Notes: a model not told the origin generated them from the letters alone. A stretch of DNA of 64,000 bases from Chitinophagaceae bacterium (GCA_023229465.1 JALNZE010000002.1:186001-250000), one strand, 5' to 3'; shown: positions 16,906-26,510, counted from the stretch's first letter. Program-made: numbers and translations.

Positions 16906-18816
16906 TTATTTTACCTCTTCAAACTCGGCATCCGTAACCGTTTCATTACCTGCCTGAGCCTGGGCCCCACCACCTGCATCGGCACCGGGCTGTTGCGCGC
17001 CACCCGCTGTCTCAGACTGTGCCTTGTAAATTTCTTCACTGGCAGCGGTCCATGCAGTATTCATTTCTGCCATCGCGGCGTCAATACCGGCAATATCCTG
17101 GTTTTTATGTGCTTCTTTCAGTTTAGCCAGGGCCGCTTCGATAGGCGCTTTTTTATCAGCGGAGATTTTTTCTCCAAACTCTTTGAATTGTTTCTCTGTT
17201 TGGAAGATCATACTGTCTGCCTGGTTCAGTTTTTCAACTTTTTCCCTGGCTTCCCTATCAGTAGCTTCATTGGCTTTGGCCTCGGCTTTCATTTTTTCTA
17301 CTTCCTCCTTACTCAATCCACTACCGGCTTCAATTCGAATTTTCTGTTCTTTACCGGTGCCTTTGTCTTTGGCACTTACATGCAACATGCCATTGGCATC
17401 AATATCAAATGTTACTTCAATTTGCGGAACACCACGTGGCGCCGGCGGAAGACCATCCAGGTTAAACATACCAAGGCTCTTATTCTGGTTAGCCATTGGC
17501 CTTTCTCCCTGTAAAACATGTATCTGTACACCAGGCTGGTTATCACTGGCAGTAGAATATACTTCCGCTTTCTTGGTAGGAATGGTGGTATTCGAAGGGA
17601 TCATGGTTGTCATAATGCCACCCATCGTTTCAATACCCAGGCTTAACGGTGTTACATCAAGCAATAATACATCTTTCACTTCCCCGGTCAATACCGCACC
17701 CTGGATAGCCGCACCTAGGGCAACCACTTCATCCGGGTTCACCCCTTTGTTTGGTTTTTTACCAAAGAATTTTTCAACAATCTCCTGCACCTTAGGGATA
17801 CGGGTAGAACCTCCTACTAAAATCACTTCATCTATCTGTGAAATATTGTAACCGGCGTCTTTCAGCGCCTCTTCACATGGCTTTAAGCAACGGGCAAATA
17901 ATTTGTCGGCTAACTGTTCAAATTTTGCACGGCTTAATTTAACTACCAGGTGCTTGGGTACCCCATCCACCGCGGTAATATAAGGAAGGTTGATTTCTGT
18001 TTCTGAAGAAGAACTCAACTCTACTTTCGCTTTTTCTGACGCTTCTTTCAAACGCTGCAATGCCATCGGGTCCTTACGCAAATCAATCGCTTCCTGTGAT
18101 TTGAATGCATCTGCCAGCCAGTCCATAATTACTTTATCAAAATCATCACCCCCCAGATGGGTATCTCCATTGGTTGATTTTACTTCAAACACACCTTCGC
18201 CTAATTCAAGGATAGATATATCAAAAGTACCACCACCCAGGTCAAATACAGCAATCTTCTGATCGGCATGTTTTTTATCCAGTCCGTATGCCAGGGCCGC
18301 GGCGGTTGGCTCGTTCACTATACGGCGAACAGTTAACCCTGCTATTTCACCGGCTTCCTTGGTTGCCTGGCGCTGCGCATCATTAAAATAGGCCGGAACA
18401 GTAATCACGGCTTCGGTTACTTCATGCCCGAGGTAATCCTCAGCCGTTTTCTTCATTTTCTGAAGTATCATCGCTGAAATCTCCTGAGGCGTATATAAAC
18501 GGTCGTCAATAGCTACACGAACCGTATTATTGTCACCTTTGGCCACTTTATAACTCCAGTGACTGATTTCTTCGGTCACTTCATCGAACCTTCGGCCCAT
18601 GAATCGTTTTACACTACTAATGGTATGCTGCGGGTTAGTGATAGCCTGTCTTTTAGCAGGATCTCCCACTTTACGTTCCCCATTTTTGAGGAAGGCAACC
18701 ACTGAAGGAGTCGTTCTACGCCCTTCATCATTAGCAATCACTACCGGTTCATTACCTTCCATAACAGCAACACAACTGTTTGTGGTTCCGAGGTCAATCC
18801 CTATTATTTTTCCCAT
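16906..18816 (-). CDS. dnaK: Molecular chaperone DnaK (Hsp70)
   Basis: The 636-residue protein is an ATP-dependent chaperone. The N-terminal ATPase begins MGKIIGIDLGTTNSCVAVMEG. 'IVNEPTAAALAYGLDK' and 'VFDLGGGTFDISILELGEGVFEV' (shown in part here) are classical Hsp70 signatures, and 'ILVGGSTRIPKVQ' is the third. The substrate-binding domain follows from about 385, and the C-terminal tail is Gly/Ala/Gln-rich, ending in DAEFEEVK. The gene stands alone, with no dnaJ or grpE adjacent. Palindromic words about 50-80 bp upstream may be stress-control sites. Confidence 0.97.
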   Translation of the reverse strand: MGKIIGIDLGTTNSCVAVMEGNEPVVIANDEGRRTTPSVVAFLKNGERKVGDPAKRQAITNPQHTISSVKRFMGRRFDEVTEEISHWSYKVAKGDNNTVRVAIDDRLYTPQEISAMILQKMKKTAEDYLGHEVTEAVITVPAYFNDAQRQATKEAGEIAGLTVRRIVNEPTAAALAYGLDKKHADQKIAVFDLGGGTFDISILELGEGVFEVKSTNGDTHLGGDDFDKVIMDWLADAFKSQEAIDLRKDPMALQRLKEASEKAKVELSSSSETEINLPYITAVDGVPKHLVVKLSRAKFEQLADKLFARCLKPCEEALKDAGYNISQIDEVILVGGSTRIPKVQEIVEKFFGKKPNKGVNPDEVVALGAAIQGAVLTGEVKDVLLLDVTPLSLGIETMGGIMTTMIPSNTTIPTKKAEVYSTASDNQPGVQIHVLQGERPMANQNKSLGMFNLDGLPPAPRGVPQIEVTFDIDANGMLHVSAKDKGTGKEQKIRIEAGSGLSKEEVEKMKAEAKANEATDREAREKVEKLNQADSMIFQTEKQFKEFGEKISADKKAPIEAALAKLKEAHKNQDIAGIDAAMAEMNTAWTAASEEIYKAQSETAGGAQQPGADAGGGAQAQAGNETVTDAEFEEVK

Positions 18817-18863
18817 AAAATTGAATTTCTGATGAATAATCAGAATCTAATAGTCAATCACCA

Positions 18864-18894
18864 TGCCACTGGCAGCTAAAATGCAAAATTGTCA
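18864..18894 (-). promoter_or_regulatory. Palindromic elements upstream of dnaK
   Basis: On the minus strand, TGACA-ATT-TTGCA (18894-18882) and the perfect 5-1-5 palindrome TGCCA-G-TGGCA (18874-18864) occur 48-78 bp before the ATG. A repressor or heat-shock control site is inferred from position and symmetry only. Confidence 0.35.
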
Positions 18895-19074
18895 GCCCCG
18901 GAGAGCCTGTTTTCCTGTTCTTGCAGTCTGTAGGGGAAATGGGTAGAATTTATGACAGCTATTTTCGTCTTTAAAAAAATTAAACGGTAGTTCCGGCGGG
19001 GCGCCCATTACCATTTTTGAAAGGCCCCGTTTTCCGGACTTGCTTTTATTATCTTTATCGTTACAAATGGATCC

Positions 19075-21252
19075 ATGCGGCAAATGAAAACAATACTTAC
19101 CTTCTGGGCAATTTCAGGCATTTTTTCTTTTGCATTTGCCAACGCTATTGACCTGAAACCAGGTATGACCATCACCGGTTCAGTTACAATAAATCCAAAA
19201 ACCTACTATCTGAATGGTAACGCGGACCCTGGCAAACCGGTGATTATGATTGATGGACATGATATCACGGTAGATTTCAGCCGGTCTGTACTGCAGGGAT
19301 CCAATGATAAATCGAGGCCGGATGAAATGTATGGACTATCTATTCTAATTAAAAAGGGCTCCAAAAATATAACGATCAAAAATGCCAATATTCATGGTTA
19401 TAAAGTTGGCATATTGGCAGACAGTATAGAGAACCTGACCATCGACCATTGCGACCTTAGCTATAACTGGCGCCAGCACTTACAAAGTAACCCGGAAAGA
19501 GAAGATATCAGTGACTGGATGAGCTATCATAAAAATGAGCAGGATGAATGGCTAAGATACGGCGCGGCCATCTACCTGAAAAATTGCAGCAAAGCAATTA
19601 TTACCAATAATATAGTTACCGGTGGACAGTGTGCATTGATGATGACAGGTACTGAAAAAGCAGTAGTATATGACAACGATTTCTCCTTTAATTCGGGGAT
19701 TGGAATAGGGCTGTACAGAAGCAGTAACAATACTATCTACCATAACCGGGTAGATTTTAATGTGAGAGGTTATAGTCATGGAAAATATAAACGCGGACAA
19801 GACAGCGCGGGATTCCTGGTATTTGAACAGAGCAGTAATAATGTGTTCGCATATAATACAGCCACCCATAGTGGTGATGGATTTTTTTTATGGGCGGGCC
19901 AGACCACGATGGATTCCGGAACAGGCGGCTGCAATGATAATTTTATTTATGGAAACGATTTCTCCTATGCACCTACCAATGGCGTAGAAGTAACCTTCAG
20001 CAGAAACCTGATCATGAAAAATATTATTCATGAATGCGATCATGGAATTTGGGGAGGATACAGTTATGAAACAGATATTACGGATAATAGTTTTGAAAAA
20101 AACAGGATCGGGATTGCCATAGAACACGGACAGGCAATCAATATCGCCCTGAACAGTTTTAACAGTGACCGTACCGGTATCAAATTATGGTCAAGGGAAA
20201 AACAACCCGACGACTGGGCCTATGCGAAATTAAAGAATACCGAAAGCAGGAATTACTGGATAGCCTCGAACCGTTTTACGGCTACTGAAACCGCATTTGA
20301 TATCATGGGCACTGATACGGTTGTATTAAGCGGAAATACCAAATTGATGGTAAACAAAAATTTGCAACTGGGCGATAGGGTTGATAATATTGACACCTCC
20401 CGCGAAGACAGTTATTTAGACATTGATTACCAGAAAGATGAAAGGCTAAAAAATTTGAAGGCTGATCAGTTGCCGGTGACGATGGTACCGAAAGGCAAAA
20501 AAGAAATGCGCATTACTGAATGGGGGCCCTATGATTTTCGTTACCCGCTTCTCTGGTTGCAAAATATTGACAGCAACGGATGGTATCATTTTGAAGTGGC
20601 GGGCCCGAAAGGTAAATGGGATATCAGCAAGCTGTCGGGTTTTGAGATCATCAGCAAAGGAGCAGACAGTTTTCCTTCCTTCATCATAGCCAAAGCAGAT
20701 ACAACGCGGCAATACAGGCGTATACGATTAAATTATTCGGGGCCATCTTTTACGGATGTATTTGGAAAAAAACAGGATAGTAATACTAACAGAACATTTG
20801 ACTACCGGGCATTTCATCCATTAGCCAATTGGAATATACAATGGTATGCATGGGATGGGGCGCATGATCCTGCCAAAGATTATAACAGCTTTACCAGGCT
20901 GTTTGAAAAAACGCCCATCTACAGTGTTACCGCGGAAAAGGTTGATTATACCTGGTGGGGAAGTATTGGAAAGAATTTGCCGGCAGATTCTTTTGCCACC
21001 GTTGCGGTATCAAAAATGATGTTGAAAGAGGGAAACTATGAGCTGGGTATTACCGCCGATGACTACGTGAAACTGTTTATAGATGAAATTGAAGTGATAG
21101 ATGCATGGGATGCGAAGTATACCATTTATGACGAGACTACCCATCACAGGCGTACAATAAAGTTAAAGGATGGAGAGCATATATTCAGAATTGTACATGC
21201 TGAAAAAACGGGATTAGCCTCACTAATGTTCTATATTAATCCTGAAGAATAG
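19075..21252 (+). CDS. Secreted right-handed beta-helix protein with C-terminal PA14-like domain
   Basis: The 725-residue protein carries a signal peptide (cleaved near 'FAFANA'). About residues 45-370 is a parallel beta-helix of the NosD/PbH1 type, with repeated 'N-xx-I-xx-N' turns such as ENLTIDHCDLSYNW, NNTIYHNRVDFN and NNVFAYNTATHSGDG. The C-terminal part (about 620-725) has 'EGNYELGITADDYVKLFIDE' and 'LKDGEHIFRIVHAE', the pattern of PA14-type carbohydrate-binding folds. A carbohydrate-active or polysaccharide-binding role is inferred. A second Met three codons in (19084) is an equally good start. No T9SS sorting domain is evident. Confidence 0.75.
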   Translation: MRQMKTILTFWAISGIFSFAFANAIDLKPGMTITGSVTINPKTYYLNGNADPGKPVIMIDGHDITVDFSRSVLQGSNDKSRPDEMYGLSILIKKGSKNITIKNANIHGYKVGILADSIENLTIDHCDLSYNWRQHLQSNPEREDISDWMSYHKNEQDEWLRYGAAIYLKNCSKAIITNNIVTGGQCALMMTGTEKAVVYDNDFSFNSGIGIGLYRSSNNTIYHNRVDFNVRGYSHGKYKRGQDSAGFLVFEQSSNNVFAYNTATHSGDGFFLWAGQTTMDSGTGGCNDNFIYGNDFSYAPTNGVEVTFSRNLIMKNIIHECDHGIWGGYSYETDITDNSFEKNRIGIAIEHGQAINIALNSFNSDRTGIKLWSREKQPDDWAYAKLKNTESRNYWIASNRFTATETAFDIMGTDTVVLSGNTKLMVNKNLQLGDRVDNIDTSREDSYLDIDYQKDERLKNLKADQLPVTMVPKGKKEMRITEWGPYDFRYPLLWLQNIDSNGWYHFEVAGPKGKWDISKLSGFEIISKGADSFPSFIIAKADTTRQYRRIRLNYSGPSFTDVFGKKQDSNTNRTFDYRAFHPLANWNIQWYAWDGAHDPAKDYNSFTRLFEKTPIYSVTAEKVDYTWWGSIGKNLPADSFATVAVSKMMLKEGNYELGITADDYVKLFIDEIEVIDAWDAKYTIYDETTHHRRTIKLKDGEHIFRIVHAEKTGLASLMFYINPEE

Positions 21253-21268
21253 TATTAAACAACAGCTC

Positions 21269-21775
21269 TTAAGAGGAGGCATTATCGGCGGGCCTGAATG
21301 TATAATTTTTCTGAGAAAGATAACTGAATACCACCACAAAAACCGTGGTCAATAATTTTGAAGGTGTAGGATACCATTTGAATACCTCCACAAACAATTT
21401 AAGAAACCCATAATTAAGGAAAACACATCCCAAAACTACCGTAAAATATTTTCTGATCTGCCGCCTTTTGCCTACTGATGTTTCCTGGAACACCACGTAC
21501 CGGCTAAGGTAAAACCCGATTGGAAAAGTAACCGTAAAACCAATTAAAAAGGCGGCAATATGCGGCCTGATGGTAAGAAAAGACAAGTGAATAGGCTGTT
21601 TTTCCAATATGAAATTATAGGAAATAAAGAAAATGGTAATATCGAGTAAAGTATTAAATCCGCCACAAGCCGCGTAGCGAAAGGTTTGCAATGGCATCAC
21701 CATACGGAACAGCGGATAAAAAAGATCGACCACTCCCAATATAAAGCCACGTAAATGTTCATGCAGTTTTCGCAT
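21269..21775 (-). CDS. GtrA family membrane protein
   Basis: The 168-residue protein has four predicted membrane helices (about 33-52, 62-86, 108-125, 135-155). Family features include 'FRYAACGGFNTLLDITIFFISY' at the N-terminus and 'FPIGFYLSRYVVF'. GtrA-like proteins are thought to flip or move polyprenyl-phosphate sugars across the inner membrane for cell-surface glycosylation. No glycosyltransferase is adjacent. It converges with the beta-helix gene. Confidence 0.85.
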   Translation of the reverse strand: MRKLHEHLRGFILGVVDLFYPLFRMVMPLQTFRYAACGGFNTLLDITIFFISYNFILEKQPIHLSFLTIRPHIAAFLIGFTVTFPIGFYLSRYVVFQETSVGKRRQIRKYFTVVLGCVFLNYGFLKLFVEVFKWYPTPSKLLTTVFVVVFSYLSQKNYTFRPADNASS

Positions 21776-21805
21776 AAGTAATGGCGAAGGTAGGGCTTAA
21801 TTGGT

Positions 21806-21813
21806 TACTTTTG
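21806..21813 (+). promoter_or_regulatory. -7 box upstream of argS
   Basis: TACTTTTG fits TAnnTTTG and ends 20 bp before the argS ATG. Its -33 partner is not obvious. Confidence 0.4.
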
Positions 21814-21833
21814 CAACCCGAAACGCTAAGAAT

Positions 21834-23621
21834 ATGAGTGTGGTTACACAAATAAAAGAAGCCGCCGTAAAGGCTATCAGTCATCTTTATGGCATTAACC
21901 TGCAAACACAGGATATACAGGTGAATGCAACCAAACCTGAATTCGAGGGTGATTATACAGTGGTATTATTTGCTTTTGTAAAACAATTAAAGAAATCACC
22001 GGATGCGCTGGGAAAGGAATTAGGAGATACCCTGCTTGCACAAAATCCTGCCCTTTTTACATCCTATAACCTGATTAAGGGATTTCTTAATCTGTGTATT
22101 TCAGATAGCTATTGGTTACATTTCGTAGAACGGGAATATACCAATACCGGCTTTGGTAATTCGAAGAGCAATGGACAGCGGGTAATGGTGGAATATTCTT
22201 CTCCCAATACCAATAAACCTTTACACCTTGGGCATTTAAGAAACAATTTTCTGGGCAGAAGTATTGCCGAAATACTGAAAGCCAACGGCTATGAAGTAAG
22301 CAAAACCTGTATTGTAAACGATCGCGGCATACATATCTGCAAAAGCATGGTTGCCTGGCAATTATTTGCTAACGGAGCAATACCGGCAGACACAAATACA
22401 AAGGGCGATCATTTTGTTGGCGATTATTATGTGAAGTTCAATAACGAATATAAAAAACAGGTAGCTGAACTGATAGCGGCAGGAAAATCAACTGAAGAAG
22501 CGGAAAAAGAAGCGCCTGTTATGAAGGCTGCCCAGCAAATGCTCTTCGATTGGGAAGCCGGCAAACCCGAAGTAATAGCGCTCTGGCAATTGATGAATAG
22601 TTGGGTGTACGCCGGCTTTGATGCCACTTACCAAAGGATAGGAAGCGATTTTGATAAGACCTATTACGAAAGTAAAACCTACCTGCTTGGCAAAGACCTG
22701 GTAGAAAGCGGTTTGGCTAAAGGTGTTTTCTTTCAAAAGGCAGATGGCAGTGTTTGGATTGATTTAACTGCTGATGGCCTGGATGAGAAATTAGTAAGAA
22801 GGAAGGATGGCACTTCCGTTTACATAACACAGGATATTGGGCTGGCCGAACAAAAACAAAAAGAATTCAATGCCGGGCAAAGTATTTATGTGGTGGGCGA
22901 TGAACAGAATTACCATTTCAAAGTATTAAAATTGATTTGCCAGAAATTAGGACTGCCTTCGGCTGATGGTATTTTTCATTTGAGTTATGGCATGGTGGAA
23001 CTGCCAACCGGTAAAATGAAAAGCCGCGAAGGCACTGTTGTTGATGCGGATGACCTGGTAGAAGAAATGGTGGCTATTGCCAAACAAAAAACCGAAGAAC
23101 TGGGTAAAGTAAAAGATTTTACTGAGGAGGAATTGACTGACCTGTATGATATTCTTGGCCTCGGAGCTTTAAAATTTTTCTTACTGCGTGTGGATCCAAA
23201 AAAGAAAATGGTATTCAACCCGGAAGAAAGTATTGATTTTCATGGTTTCACCGGCCCGTTCATTCAATATACACATGCAAGGATTAAAAGCATTCTGAGA
23301 AAATCCGGTATGGCGCAACCTCCGGCAAACAATAACCTGCCTAAGGCTAACCTGCTTCCATTAGAAAAAGAGTTATCAATACAGCTTGAAATGTTTCCAG
23401 CCATTTTGCAGGATGCCGCTATTGAACACGATCCTTCCAAAGTGGCCATCTATGCTTTTAACCTGGCCAGGATATTCAATTCATTTTATGCCGGGCATTC
23501 TATAGGGAATGCAGAAAATGAAGAAAAAAAGATACTTCGTTTACAGCTATCACAGCTAACGGCCCGGGTTATTAAAAACGGGATGAATGTATTGGGAATC
23601 AGGGTGCCTGAAAGAATGTGA
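21834..23621 (+). CDS. argS: Arginine-tRNA ligase
   Basis: The 595-residue class I synthetase charges tRNA-Arg. The HIGH-type motif is in 'SPNTNKPLHLGHLRNN' and the KMSK-type loop is 'TGKMKSREGTVV'. The N-terminal Add-1 domain (about 1-100) and the C-terminal helical anticodon-binding domain ('QYTHARIKSILRKSG' onward) are both present. The ATG at 21834 is preferred over an upstream TTG at 21801, which overlaps the -7 promoter box. A tRNA-Leu gene follows 38 bp later. Confidence 0.95.
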   Translation: MSVVTQIKEAAVKAISHLYGINLQTQDIQVNATKPEFEGDYTVVLFAFVKQLKKSPDALGKELGDTLLAQNPALFTSYNLIKGFLNLCISDSYWLHFVEREYTNTGFGNSKSNGQRVMVEYSSPNTNKPLHLGHLRNNFLGRSIAEILKANGYEVSKTCIVNDRGIHICKSMVAWQLFANGAIPADTNTKGDHFVGDYYVKFNNEYKKQVAELIAAGKSTEEAEKEAPVMKAAQQMLFDWEAGKPEVIALWQLMNSWVYAGFDATYQRIGSDFDKTYYESKTYLLGKDLVESGLAKGVFFQKADGSVWIDLTADGLDEKLVRRKDGTSVYITQDIGLAEQKQKEFNAGQSIYVVGDEQNYHFKVLKLICQKLGLPSADGIFHLSYGMVELPTGKMKSREGTVVDADDLVEEMVAIAKQKTEELGKVKDFTEEELTDLYDILGLGALKFFLLRVDPKKKMVFNPEESIDFHGFTGPFIQYTHARIKSILRKSGMAQPPANNNLPKANLLPLEKELSIQLEMFPAILQDAAIEHDPSKVAIYAFNLARIFNSFYAGHSIGNAENEEKKILRLQLSQLTARVIKNGMNVLGIRVPERM

Positions 23622-23659
23622 TATATTGACTGTTTTTTCTTTTCTTTGCAGCTCTCAAT

Positions 23660-23745
23660 GCGGAGGTGGCGAAATTGGTAGACGCACTACTTTGAGGTGG
23701 TAGCGCCTTTTACCGGGCGTGGGAGTTCGAATCTCCTCTTCCGCA
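23660..23745 (+). tRNA. tRNA-Leu (anticodon GAG)
   Basis: The 86-nt cloverleaf has a long variable arm. The acceptor stem GCGGAGG pairs with CTTCCGC (one G-T), with discriminator A at 23745. The D stem is GCG/CGC. The anticodon stem CTACT/GGTAG holds loop TTGAGGT with anticodon GAG at 23694-23696. The T-arm is GGGAGTTCGAATCTCC. The CCA end is not encoded. Confidence 0.95.
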
Positions 23746-23760
23746 CTTCATGTAACTTAG

Positions 23761-23797
23761 AAAGTCCCGTAAATTAATGATTTACGGAACTTTTTTT
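23761..23797 (+). terminator. Terminator after tRNA-Leu
   Basis: A 12-base stem with one mismatch (right arm ATTTACGGAACT) and a 5-nt loop is followed by seven T residues. It ends the tRNA transcript, and possibly argS read-through. Confidence 0.85.
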
Positions 23798-23897
23798 GCC
23801 TGTCCGCCAAACTTTTGTCGCTTTTAAGTGTAATAGCTACTACTTAATCTGACAGTACAGGATCTTTTGTTGGTTAAGTTGCAGCTATTACAATTTA

Positions 23898-23996
23898 TTA
23901 TACAAAATGAGGTATAGCCGGGATGCCGCAGGTACTGATTTGTGCATCCGGTTCTGTAAAGAACAAAATGAGCAGCGCCGCTAAATAGTTTTTCAT
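23898..23996 (-). other. Small ORF resembling a bare signal peptide
   Basis: The 32-codon frame starts with MKNYLAALLILFFTEPDAQ, a good signal-peptide shape, and stops after 13 more residues. It could be the remnant of a truncated secreted-protein gene or a small membrane peptide. No promoter box was recognised and there is no homologue I know. Confidence 0.3.
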
Positions 23997-24025
23997 GTGC
24001 TGAAGTTTTGGTAGTATGTAAATAA

Positions 24026-24868
24026 TTATTTTATTCTTATCCCTTCAAAAGTTTCATTAATTCTTGTAGTAACTTCACTACGTGATTTACTGTATGTGAA
24101 TTTTGCCGTTACTGTATCCCGGCCTTTCAACAGTAATACCCCCGAAGGTGCACGGCAGCTATTTACAAAAGTAAAGGACCCTCCTGTACTATCCCCCCCT
24201 CCAATAAACACCATAAACCTTGCCCCCGTGCGGGTAAAAAAAACATTGTATGGATCCGGCAGTAGATAAGGATTAGTAATGGTTGAGTTGCAGCCTTTAT
24301 CTATATTAAATAAGTCGAAACTTCCGTAAGTATATCCACTATCCGCTTTAATATGCCTTACTTCAACAACCTGCCTGTCGGTTTTGTCTTTATCACTGCC
24401 AAAGTATCCCGCGTATTTACCTATAATGGGCGCGTCTTTCCAATGAATGATGCGGAAGCTTTTCTCCACAGTATCCACAGTTTTACTGTTAGGGAAACAA
24501 GCTAAATTAGGTTCGCCCTTTGCAATAAGCCTTACTTTGATCAGGTCGCCGGGGGAAACATTGCGGTCATCAAAATAAAGCCTCACTTCTTTTTTATCGG
24601 TAATGGTGTCCATAACGCCTATCCGGTACTCAAATGTGGCATAGATCGACATTGGGCTTAAGGCTTTAAAAGAAACGGTAGTGTTAATTAAAACAGTATC
24701 CGTTTCAACAAGGCTGTCTCCGCGAATTTCCGAAATCTGAAGGCCCGCTTTAAATGGAACGGCATCCCGGCAGGGGTTATAAGGCGCCACAGTACGCCTG
24801 CAGCCAATAACCAGTAATAAAGCAAATAAAAGTACCGTGATTGGATATGGAAGATAAATGGCTTTCAT
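24026..24868 (-). CDS. Hypothetical lipoprotein
   Basis: The 280-residue protein starts MKAIYLPYPITVLLFALLLVIGC, a lipoprotein signal with lipobox VIGC. The mature part is beta-rich, with many 'D-T-V' edges and an 'IIGKYAGYFGSDKD' segment. No known domain was identified. The start at 24868 is chosen over the TTG at 24895 because that TTG lies in a non-coding element (24872-24914) that recurs twice elsewhere. It is the last gene of a probable unit with the barrel and the 122-residue protein. Surface or periplasmic placement is inferred. Confidence 0.65.
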   Translation of the reverse strand: MKAIYLPYPITVLLFALLLVIGCRRTVAPYNPCRDAVPFKAGLQISEIRGDSLVETDTVLINTTVSFKALSPMSIYATFEYRIGVMDTITDKKEVRLYFDDRNVSPGDLIKVRLIAKGEPNLACFPNSKTVDTVEKSFRIIHWKDAPIIGKYAGYFGSDKDKTDRQVVEVRHIKADSGYTYGSFDLFNIDKGCNSTITNPYLLPDPYNVFFTRTGARFMVFIGGGDSTGGSFTFVNSCRAPSGVLLLKGRDTVTAKFTYSKSRSEVTTRINETFEGIRIK

Positions 24869-24871
24869 AAA

Positions 24872-24914
24872 AATATGTGTTGCTAAGTTATACAAGGGGC
24901 AAAAACCCCTGATT
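24872..24914 (-). promoter_or_regulatory. Conserved element, copy A
   Basis: On the minus strand this has AGGGG, six bases, CCCC, then TTG and a TTAGCAA block. It matches copy B (30446-30488) at 41 of 43 positions in opposite orientation. It begins inside the stop codon of the barrel gene and ends 3 nt before the lipoprotein ATG, so a role in the mRNA leader is at least as likely here as a promoter role. Confidence 0.6.
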
Positions 24915-26121
24915 ATTTTTCAACCGTTTTATCTCCCCCAAGTCCGACAATAAAATTAAGGCCTGCGATTAGGTTTCCGCTTTTTTCCAGTGTTCCGTCA
25001 AAGTCTCTGCCAAAACTAAAAGTTAACTGCTGGTTGGCTCCTACACTATAAGCTGCCGAAAACAAAACACGCCAGGATGGATTGACAATACTTTTATTAA
25101 GAACGCTTCTGTATATACTTTCAAAGGATATATTCAGTTTACTGTCACCCGACACATACAGAAGCCTGGTTCCCGCATCAAAAGTTGAAATTTTATTGGT
25201 TGGCAATTTGCCGGTTGAATCCGCAAATAATGTTTCAGGTTGGTATAAATATCTTGCAATACCAAGAAAGCTGATTTTATTAAATCCTCCGTCATAACCA
25301 CCTGTCAGCCAGGCGCCGCTGCGATCCGCTGTGGAATAAGTGAAGCTATTGGTTGGAAAAGCTGCTGAAAAACCACCGGCCAGTTCAGCATACCAGCCAA
25401 CGCGTTCAATGGCGAATCCTTCTGCTTTTTTCCTGATGGCGGCTTTCAGTTCCGCATTCTGTTCAGCGCTTAATTTGGCAAAAGCTATTGAGAATTGGCT
25501 AATGTATTGTTGTTGTGCAGCCGCGTATTCAGCGCTTTGCTGGCCATATTGTGCAAGGACATCTCTTCTTTTCCGGTCAAGGTTTTTAATAGTTGAATCT
25601 TTTGTGACTTCTTTCCTGATGGTTATATTGCTGTTTGTTATACTTTCCTGTATAACTGATAGTTCATTGAATTTGGTAAGTGTTGCCTCACTCCATGCAG
25701 GTCTTGCAAGGGTTACTTTAAACCCTAATGCCGTTTTATAATACGATTTTTTGGTAACTGTATCGTCAAATTGCTTAATGCCTGTTGAAATAACAAATGT
25801 TTGCCAAAGGATATCTTTTAGAGCTGTGGCCTGTAGGCTCTTCAGAGACAGTAGTTTGCTTTTTGAAAGCACCGCGGGAGACAGATCAAGAGCGTAGCTG
25901 TTGGGCAACTGGGTGAGTTTACCCGTTGCATTATTGAATGAAAACCATACAGCAGTCAGGTCGGTCGGCTTTTCAATACTATTCGGGGCAAAATTCAATA
26001 AATGAGCGGCGGGTGATGACGGTTGTTTCAGCAGGTCCAATTTAACATCCGTATTTCCGGTTTGTGCAAAAATCTGCTGATTTGATAAAAGCAGGCTAAA
26101 TAAGAACATACCGTATTTCAT
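24913..26121 (-). CDS. Hypothetical outer-membrane beta-barrel protein
   Basis: The 402-residue protein has a signal peptide (MKYGMFLFSLLLSNQQIFAQ). The N-terminal half is helical and charged, with a long helix around 165-240 (KDSTIKNLDRKRRDVLAQYG...). The C-terminal half has repeated amphipathic strands ('GWYAELAGGFSAAFP', 'LNISFESIYRSVL', 'QQLTFSFGRDFDG', 'LIAGLNFIVGLG') that suggest a barrel. No family was recognised. It lies between a 122-residue gene (20 bp upstream) and the lipoprotein (44 bp downstream), all probably one transcript. Confidence 0.6.
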   Translation of the reverse strand: MKYGMFLFSLLLSNQQIFAQTGNTDVKLDLLKQPSSPAAHLLNFAPNSIEKPTDLTAVWFSFNNATGKLTQLPNSYALDLSPAVLSKSKLLSLKSLQATALKDILWQTFVISTGIKQFDDTVTKKSYYKTALGFKVTLARPAWSEATLTKFNELSVIQESITNSNITIRKEVTKDSTIKNLDRKRRDVLAQYGQQSAEYAAAQQQYISQFSIAFAKLSAEQNAELKAAIRKKAEGFAIERVGWYAELAGGFSAAFPTNSFTYSTADRSGAWLTGGYDGGFNKISFLGIARYLYQPETLFADSTGKLPTNKISTFDAGTRLLYVSGDSKLNISFESIYRSVLNKSIVNPSWRVLFSAAYSVGANQQLTFSFGRDFDGTLEKSGNLIAGLNFIVGLGGDKTVEK

Positions 26122-26141
26122 ATAGAACTATTTATATAGAA

Positions 26142-26510
26142 TTATTTATAAAAATGAACTGCCAGGGAAATATCAATATTATCACCGGGGCTAACTTCGC
26201 CGGCATACGACTGCTCTATGTTTGTAGCCCCTCCTTTTATCCGGAGGATGAGTGTGATATCATGGGAAGTGGCAGGCATGTCCTGGATATTGCCAGAGAC
26301 AGTAAGTGTTTTTCCTGCCAGGTCAGGGCCTTTGCCCAGAGTATAATCCTGAATAGATATTTTTGAATGGTCGATTTTGATCACATCATCCAATGCGAGG
26401 ACATAATCAACGCTTTGCCCCAAACCACCGAAAATGAGGTCAAGTGTAACTTGATCATCATCTGTGTTTATTTTATAAAAATTATCGTAAACAAAAGGAT
26501 CATTTGCCAT
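26142..26510 (-). CDS. Hypothetical beta-rich protein
   Basis: The 122-residue acidic protein has no signal peptide or membrane helix. It is rich in alternating hydrophobic/polar stretches (TLTVSGNIQD, HDITLILRIKGG, DNIDISLAVHFYK), which suggests a single beta-sandwich domain. It is the first gene of the three-gene unit with a barrel and a lipoprotein, and a copy of the repeated element lies 34 bp upstream. Function is unknown. Confidence 0.55.
   Translation of the reverse strand: MANDPFVYDNFYKINTDDDQVTLDLIFGGLGQSVDYVLALDDVIKIDHSKISIQDYTLGKGPDLAGKTLTVSGNIQDMPATSHDITLILRIKGGATNIEQSYAGEVSPGDNIDISLAVHFYK

Noticed and set aside
16993..17851. Long plus-strand open frames opposite dnaK
   Set aside because: They are shadows of the strongly conserved dnaK coding strand and show no recognisable domains.
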